Source: Vitrella brassicaformis
Taxonomy: Eukaryota > Sar > Vitrellaceae
Direction: 5' to 3'
Assembly (NCBI GenBank): GCA_001179505.1
Contig: CDMY01000455.1
Span: 8,710-72,709 of the forward strand
Length of the DNA stretch: 64,000 nt
Program-made: the position numbers and the translations under genes
In this document: piece after piece, positions 57,542-64,000 of the stretch
How the letters are laid out: each line of letters begins with the position of its first letter
Numbering within the stretch: the first letter of the stretch is position 1
The notes under the pieces: generated by a model
What the model saw: the letters and a program-made list of their open reading frames with translations, nothing else
What the model was told of the DNA's origin: nothing
Database searches by the model: none

Positions 57542-59458
57542 ATGGCTGGCAAGGTGAGAGAGAGGACAAAACACACACATTGTCACTTGGGTAGCAGCTG
57601 CGTGATGGCTGTGGGTGTCAGGCAAGTGAGCCGTGTGCAGCTGCTCCAGGGAGCGCCAAGAAGGCGTCCAAAGAGAGGCCGAAGCCGGCAGCCACCGAGT
57701 CACCACCATCAGCACCCTCTGTCAACGGGGTACGATCCGCACACACCATACGAGCGAACTACTGCATGTCTGTCTGTCTGTCTGTTTGCAGGCGGCGTGT
57801 GCCGACGGTGAAGGATGTTCGACCAGGGCGGTGATCGGTTCGGATGTGCCGTGGCCTGCCCCAGTGCCCTCGACCCTTTCTCTCGACGAGCGCTTCGCAC
57901 TCTGCCGGTCCGTCGGCGCCGAATGCATTCAGGAAGACGTAAGCCAGCACACAGCACAGCACAGCACAGATTACATGGCTGGCACACAAATATCTTAAAG
58001 CTATCCATCGTGTGTGTGTTCAGGAGTTGCGGGCGTTGTTAGAGAGGAAGGCTCACCCGATTTGCTATGACGGGTTTGAGCCGTCGGGTAATACATATCG
58101 CCCAGTGGATCCCCAAGGCCATCAATGTCAACAAACTCACCAAGTGCGGCTGTGTGTTTGTATTCTGGGTGGCCGACTGGTTCGCTATGCTCAACAACAA
58201 ACTCGGCGGTGACATCAACAAGGTCAACCAACAATGAGTGCGAGATCGATGGCATACCTGTGTATATGTGTCTGTGTGTGTGTGTGTGATGGTCAGATTC
58301 GCAAGACGGGCGAGTACTTTATTGAGGTGTGGAAGGCCGCCGGCATGGACATGAGCAACGTCAGGTCAGACAGACAGCAAAGAGGGAGCGAGCCGTGTGT
58401 GTGACTGTGCCCCCTGGCGGCTTGCAGGTTTCTGTGGGCGTCAGATGAGATCAACAAGAACTCCAATCAGTACTGGATGCGCGTAGTGGACATCGCCAGG
58501 AAATTCAACATCACACGGTCACCTCCACAAACCGCCGCACACACCACATGACATGTCGGAAGTGGACTGTCTGTGTGTATCTGTGTGTGTGCAGGATCAA
58601 GCGCTGCGGTCAGATCATGGGCCGCGGCGAGGGCGACGACCAGCCGTCCGCACAAATCATGTACCCATGCATGCAGGTACACTCTCACTCTCCCACGCAC
58701 ACACATGCCCACGTATGCCCACCATCCCTCCTCGCCTGTCTGTCTGTGTGTTTGTCAGTGTTCGGGCATCTTTGAGCTGAAGACGGAGATATGTCAGCTG
58801 GGCCTCGACCAGCGCAAGGTCAACATGCTGGCAAGAGAGTACTGCGACGGGCTCAGGATGAAACACAAACCCATCATACTCTCACACGGCATGCTGCCAG
58901 GTCCGTCTACCACTCACTTAGCCGCCTCATGCGGTCTGCCGCATCGCACCCCTCGTGTGTTGCCGTGTGTGTGTGTATAGGGTTGCTGGAGGGCCAGGAG
59001 AAGATGTCCAAGTCTGATCCCGACTCGGCCATCTTCATGGAGGACCTGTCGGCCGACGTCAACAGGAAGATCAAAAAGGCCTTCTGCCCACCACAGGTAC
59101 GATGGACACTCGGCACCTGCGTCTGTGGATGGATGGATGTGTGTGTGTGTAGGTGTTGGAGGGCAACCCGTGCATGTCGTACATCGAGCACATGGTCTTC
59201 CCCATGTACGGCGAGTTCCGCGTCGACCGTCGCGACCAGGACGGCGTCTTTCGCACAGTGCTCCGAAGACTACCTGGTGACACCAGCAGGACCATGACCA
59301 TGAAGGACCACGCGGACCAGAAGTCAGCGGCGCGCCACCACGGGTGCTCGCACCACGGCCAGCAGCAGCCGTGGATGGTGAGCTCGTCGACCACGAAAAG
59401 GAGAGACGGAAAGGAGAGACGATTGAGAACAACAAAATTGACGCCAGCAGATCCATAA
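57542..59458 (+). CDS. Tyrosyl-tRNA synthetase, plant/protist cytosolic type (frame broken)
   Basis: TyrRS charges tRNA-Tyr. MAGK at 57542 splices in phase to a lysine/alanine-rich linker, then FALCRSVGAECIQED and LRALLERKAHPICYDGFEPS. Later exons have KCGCVFVFWVADWFAMLNNK, RKTGEYFIEVWKAAGMDMSN, IKRCGQIMGRGEGDDQPSAQ, EICQLGLDQRKVNMLAREYC and the KMSKS loop GQEKMSKSDPDSAIFMED, all as in plant TyrRS. At 58090 the frame shifts: PSG is followed by a lone A before codons for IHIAQWIPKAIN, that is, the HIGH region is in another frame. A second loss occurs near 59240-59280, where the expected C-terminal block ends in unrelated sequence. Either the sequence has indel errors or this copy is a decayed paralogue. 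An upstream ATG at 57326 is in frame but only 31 bp from the AP2-like gene start. Confidence 0.75.
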
Positions 59459-59761
59459 AGGCGCGATTCTATCGTTGTCGGTTTTGCCATTGGCCATGTG
59501 TGAATGACTGACTGAATGAATAAATGACTTACGGAGCGCAGCTGGGGGCAGGCAGGAAAAGCTTTATGCGCTTTGTGGCTTTGTATCGTGAATGTTCGGG
59601 TCCATTCAGCGGTTCAGCAGATTGGACATGCCCTTTTTTCTACCCCGACGACCACGATGTGTGTTGATGCATCCATGACGTCTAGCCCATGCGTCTCATT
59701 AACACTGTGTGTCCATTTGCGAGAATGAAAGTCCACGAATGAAAGAGTCCCTCTCTCTCGT

Positions 59762-60879
59762 TCACAAAAACGGTGACAAATGTAAAATGTAGGCAGAGAT
59801 GAGCCATGAATGACAAGGCACAGAGGTCCTCACGCCGCCATTCACGCCAGACCCATCACGCGTGGGCTCCCACCATCGGCGGGGGACAGTGGGATGACTG
59901 TTGCTCCCCTCTGGGGCAGCTGGGGCATCTATACTGCTCTGGTTGGTCGCCACGCCCAAGTCGACAGGTCCGAACTTGCAAGCCAGCCGCTCCATGTCTA
60001 CGTCACGACTATCCTGCACACACACGCACACACATACAAACGCATTGATTGAGAAACCAGTTGATGTGATGTGATGTGATGTATGTGTATTGTGTCGTCC
60101 GCACCCGTATCTGTCTGGCGCATCTGAAGGGCCGGTGCAGATCGCCGTTCTCTGCGTCCTTTGACCGACCATCGTCGCTCACGTCAGAACCGTCAAAATA
60201 CGCCTGCATGCATCCAATCACACACACCACACACACAAAGAAGAGGGAAATGAGTCTCCAGTGTGGGCTCTTTTTCATTCTGTCTGTCTGTCTGTCTGTT
60301 GGTTACCCGTCGTCCGTGCGTCATGCCAGGGCGCCAGAAGGGAGGCTCCGATGCACCCGCACTCGCTGCTGCTGCTGCTGCTGCCACCGCCGCTACCGGC
60401 GGCTCCTCATCCACCTTGTCCCTGCCGAACTCGGGCGTGCCAATGTGAGCGAACACGCTGTCGGTGACTGAGGCAACCACACACAAGAGGCACACAGAAT
60501 ATGCATCCCCCTCTGTCTGTCTGTCTGTCTGTCTGTCTGTGTGTGTCGGTCAATCAGTCGCCCACATACCATCGGTTGTGTGTCGTGATTGTTTGCGTCG
60601 AGCATCCTCGTCATCTGTCGGACCGTCCGGCATCGCCCTCTTGTCTTGCGCACTCAACCCGCCCTGGTCAGCCCACAACCCCGAGAACAAACCCAAGCTA
60701 TGGCCGCGACGACCGGACCGCTTTACGGCCAGCGGATCGAGCGACAACACACCAGCACCACCACCATTGCCGCCCATGCCCATACCCACAGCCGTACCGA
60801 CACCGTTGGGGATGACCTCTGCCGCAGCGGCATACGCAGGCCGGTGGTAGCGGATCCCTGACGACCGACCTGACGTCAA
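59762..60879 (-). CDS. Unrecognised protein with poly-Ala segment
   Basis: From ATG 60879, exon 1 encodes MTSGRSSGIRYHRPAYAAAA, a Gly/Met-rich stretch and GLFSGLWADQGGLSAQDKRA. Further exons read VTDSVFAHIGTPEFGRDKVD with a poly-Ala tract, AYFDGSDVSDDGRSKDAENG, and MERLACKFGPVDLGVATNQS; the frame ends at 59762. The last residues overlap the dispersed TGCCTACATTTTA motif, so the true 3' end may differ. No family recognised. Confidence 0.45.
59770..59797 (+). repeat. Dispersed motif AAATGTAGGCA (copy)
   Basis: GACAAATGTAAAATGTAGGC is one of four similar 25-nt copies in the window (near 470-495 in reverse complement, 31553-31580 and 62240-62268). Confidence 0.6.
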
Positions 60880-62540
60880 TGACGAGCTATAGCTGTATCA
60901 GGTTCAAGACACAACGATGGACAACGATAAATTCGTTAACCAATGGATTGAATCTGTCTGTTTTGCTATTCTCCGTCGTCGAAGCAAGCGATCGCTCTTC
61001 TGAAAGGCAGCAGACAAGGACACCGACGTGGGTTGTCTGGTGTGTGCAGACCAGACTAAGTGAGGTACTTGCCAACCTTCAGATAAATGCGTCGAGAAAA
61101 GGAGACGGGAACAAAAGAAGAAATCACCATTTCATCTGCACGCACAGACATGACAGAGGGAGGCATGTGAGCACACCCATTGCAGCGAAAATGCACCATG
61201 CATTTGGCCCTATACATCAGCCATGCACCACACCATCACCACAGCCAAGACAGACGCACGAGGCCACACATGTACTCACCTGATGCGGTTGGTTTATGCG
61301 AGAAGAAGGTGCGTGCGCACTCTGCAGGCGCCAGACAATCTCCGACCGATCCGCACAAGGCAGGGCATCACCAGGCGGGGCCTCGCCCGGGGCACGGCGG
61401 TGGAGGTATAAGTGGGGGATGGCCTCCGGACGAGTTGGGAGGGGGAGAGGGCGACGAGGCGGACAATACAAGCCTAGAACCAGCCAAAAAGAGAAACAAC
61501 TGAAGGGTCCGTGGCTGAAATAAGGCTGAGAAGCAAAACGCGGACGAAAAATGTGAAAAAACTAATGCGAGCTCGTAAATCAGGGTTTGCGGGGTTTCAG
61601 TCTCTTCGCGCGGAGATCTCGCCGCGCCTTTCTGCGGACAACAGGAGGCCATACAAGGGGAATAAAGGTAGACAGGATGCTTGCTGCCGCAGAATCGGCG
61701 CAGATGAGGGCAGATTCCCTGAAATCCGCTCACTTTTGATGAGACGTCACTTTTTGCTCGTGGGGGTGCTCAAACAGGCCTCAACTAGACCTTCAGGCCA
61801 TCCTCCCTAGGCCAGTGTCCTGACAACAAGACGACACACACAGCGGTTTTGATGTCTCCGTATGTGCGTCTATTTATCTGCTCATATTCTGACCTCAGAC
61901 GGCGGCGCGCCAGAGGCGCCGGGAGAGACACCGCCGCACCTGAAATGGAGACGAGAGAGACACAGAGGGAGGAGGGCCGGTGTGACGATGGGTGGATGGT
62001 GTGGTGTTGTCGACATTTCTCGCCTGGCCACAGTGGCCAGTGTGTGGGGGGTGGCATGGGGATGGGGATGGGGGGACGCGGAAGCTGCAGACACGCAGAC
62101 GCAAGACCACACCACACCACATAAGGGACGCTTCTTTCTGGTCGCTCTTCCTCAATACACATTTTGGAGACACAAGACTGCACGCGCATACAGCTGCTCC
62201 GCGCCAAGACAGAAGAGGGACTCTGAGGGAGAGCGCAGATGTTGACGAATATAAAACGTAGGCAGCGGTGCATCTGCTGGAGACACAAGGCACCACACCA
62301 GCAACCAATTCTTGCTCTCTGTATCTCTCTGTGATCACGTGCGTGTCTATACTTCTGCCCATACCGTCCCGCTGACGCTTCCCTAAGCAGCGCCCCGCGT
62401 CTGTGCGGCTGTGAGTGTGCCGAGGGGGCATCGCGTGCTCTCCAAACAACAGGCCCTGAGCGGGCTATAGAACAACAGAACAACACAGCCACGGACATCC
62501 ACCTCTTCTGTGACTGACGTGAATGAATGTGCTCACCTTC
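60880..62540. other. Region without a well-supported gene
   Basis: A minus ORF at 61733-61368 and several plus ORFs occur but none shows motif or splice support. Contains one copy of the ATATAAAACGTAGGCA motif (62240-62268) and a block at about 62400-62465 similar to 63845-63910. Confidence 0.4.
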
Positions 62541-63994
62541 TTGGGCCGAACCGGGGGCTTTTCTCGCTGGGCTGGTTGAGCGCCTCCTCCACATACGCAA
62601 CAACCTGAGCACGACATGCAAGTGCCGGTGGATGCTGCTGTACGTGTGTGCATTTGACGTTGGTCTGACCTCTTTGTCGGTCCCCTCCTGAGCTGCAGTC
62701 TCGCGCAGCTGAGGCCCGACACGCACTTCCCCGTCCGCCTGCACACATACACACATAAGTGCACTCATGCACCACACCCGGAACGACAAGGCAGCCAATC
62801 TGGCTCTGGGTCGTAAGACTGCACCCAAACCGCCCCCGTCCTCCCCGATCACAAGGAGAGGTGTTTTCTTGAACTTGGGCGCGGTGGTAGCAGACTGTCA
62901 ATCAACCGCCCTTATCCACGCATTCATCCACCCACTCACCCACCACACCCCACTACCCGCTGTCTTTCTCATCGAGTTCAGCTTCTGTCAGGCGCCGCTC
63001 GAAAGGGCCGCGGATGCGCATCTTCGATTTGAGGCCAGTAAGGGGCGCTCGGATCGTTGGCTCAGAGCAGGAGCTGGACGAACGGAATAGACAAGAGGCT
63101 ACCATGAGTGCCAGCCGCTGACTGTCGTCACGTCTGTCTATCCATTATCTACCGCTGGCTTTAGCCTCCTTGGATCTCACATTGAGACGCATCCCCTGAC
63201 CGGTGGGCTGCCACGCCGCTGAAGAGATGCCGGACCCCTGCAGACACAAGACACAGTGGCAGGTCGCTGTTCGGTGTCTCCCTGCCCTTTGGTGAGCTGC
63301 CTGCCCTGACCTGAGGGGGGGCGGCAGGCTGCTCGGCGTCATCATGGCGTGACCTGAATGGAAGCAGGCAAGGAGGGAGACGTGCGTGTGCGTGATTGGC
63401 TGCTTTCTTGGTTTCTTACGGCTGGCTGCAGTAGGCACCGATGAAGTGCTCGACTGAGAGATAAGGCAAGGAAAGACAATGATGGATGAATGGATGGATG
63501 GACACAGGGATGACTGCCTGCCTGCGGCGTCTCCCTCCCTCCCCTCAGTGTTCCACTCACCGACGACCCGCCGCTGTTGCTCGTGGGCTGAGGGGCGCCT
63601 GAAGAAAGAAAGGAAAACGATTGTTGGACGTATATCTGAATGATCCTTTGTTTGTTTGCATTACTTTGGGTAGATGCCGGTGAGTCGATCGCCTCCTCCC
63701 GGCCAGAGAATGGTCCAGACACGTCGATCACGTTGGCGACAGTCCGAAGACATAGAAGGCATAGAGGTGACGCGCGTATGTGTGGGTCTGTGGATGGCGT
63801 GTGCCCATGGCTGACATCATTGGATGCCCATACGCCCTCAGCGAAGAGCCGAGGGGCCTCGCGTGCTTCCAAAAGGACAGGCCCTGAGCAGGCTGTAGTG
63901 AGGTGCGCATCAGGACCCGCCTGAAGAGAGGAGCAACACTCATGACATGGCTCGTACTGGTGGGCACTGTGTGGCTCTCTTTCCCGACCTGCAC
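62541..63994 (-). CDS. Partial minus-strand gene entering from the right edge, unknown
   Basis: Exon-like blocks in order: ISSAAWQPTGQGMRLNVRS (about 63230-63160), RAPLTGLKSKMRIRGPFERR then LTEAELDEKD (about 63050-62955), APKFKKTPLLVIGEDGGG, EVRVGPQLRETAAQEGTDKE (about 62735-62670) and VVAYVEEALNQPSEKSPRFG (62609-62545). Each is bounded by CAG on the left and GT on the right in the minus reading. The gene's start is probably outside the window, and its end is not clear. I do not recognise the family. Upstream blocks at 63920-63690 may belong to it or to a neighbour. Confidence 0.35.
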
Positions 63995-64000
63995 GTCAGA

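Noticed and set aside
57348-57557. Arg-rich N-terminus as a mitochondrial leader for TyrRS
   Set aside because: Its frame does not continue through the next junctions; the MAGK frame does.

Overview
The window reads as nuclear DNA of a photosynthetic alveolate, most likely a chromerid alga such as Vitrella brassicaformis. That is an inference from content, not from a database match. It is GC-rich and gene-dense, with many short introns (about 50-100 nt) whose 3' ends are usually a TG repeat followed by CAG. Microsatellites (TG, CTGT, TGGA) are abundant. Lineage hints are an ApiAP2-like regulator, an oocyst-wall-like Cys/Tyr/His-rich secreted protein, and a protein with a signal-plus-transit leader of the complex red-plastid type. 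Three gaps of exactly 300 N occur at 20771-21070, 35655-35954 and 46137-46436. I saw no rRNA, tRNA or CRISPR.

Left part (1-16 kb): a dispersed repeat copy (1-660), an importin-alpha-like armadillo gene (+), a NadD-type nicotinate/nicotinamide mononucleotide adenylyltransferase (-), a La RNA-binding protein (+), and a fusion of an N-terminal carbohydrate-binding-like segment with an ankyrin-like region (-). The fusion gene is divergent, 61 bp between start codons, from a complete 17-exon telomerase reverse transcriptase (+, 9981-15555; 1455 aa).

Middle part (16-37 kb): a RecQ4-like protein that keeps only a degenerate second helicase lobe plus its C-terminal region (-), a Vti1 SNARE (+, split by a gap), a coiled-coil protein (-), a small secreted protein (+), a mitochondrial Atm1/ABCB7-type ABC exporter (-), an unrecognised gene (+), a decayed tandem array of a membrane-protein family followed by the second, inverted copy of the 1-660 repeat, and an isoprenylcysteine carboxyl methyltransferase (-) interrupted by an apparently artefactual gap.

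Right part (37-64 kb): the wall-like protein (+), two more paralogues of the armadillo gene (both -), a cyclin-like gene with an in-frame TAG (+), a plastid-targeted membrane protein (-), a small unknown gene (+), a two-domain ApiAP2-like gene (-), a tyrosyl-tRNA synthetase with a frameshift at its HIGH motif (+), an unknown gene (-), and a poorly resolved minus-strand locus running off the right edge.

Most genes are unrelated housekeeping or lineage-specific genes. The exceptions are the three armadillo paralogues, the tandem membrane-protein units and the inverted repeat copies, which show local duplication. Exon borders were derived by hand from GT/AG sites and reading-frame continuity. 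TERT (17 exons summing to a multiple of three) and the wall-like gene are the best supported.
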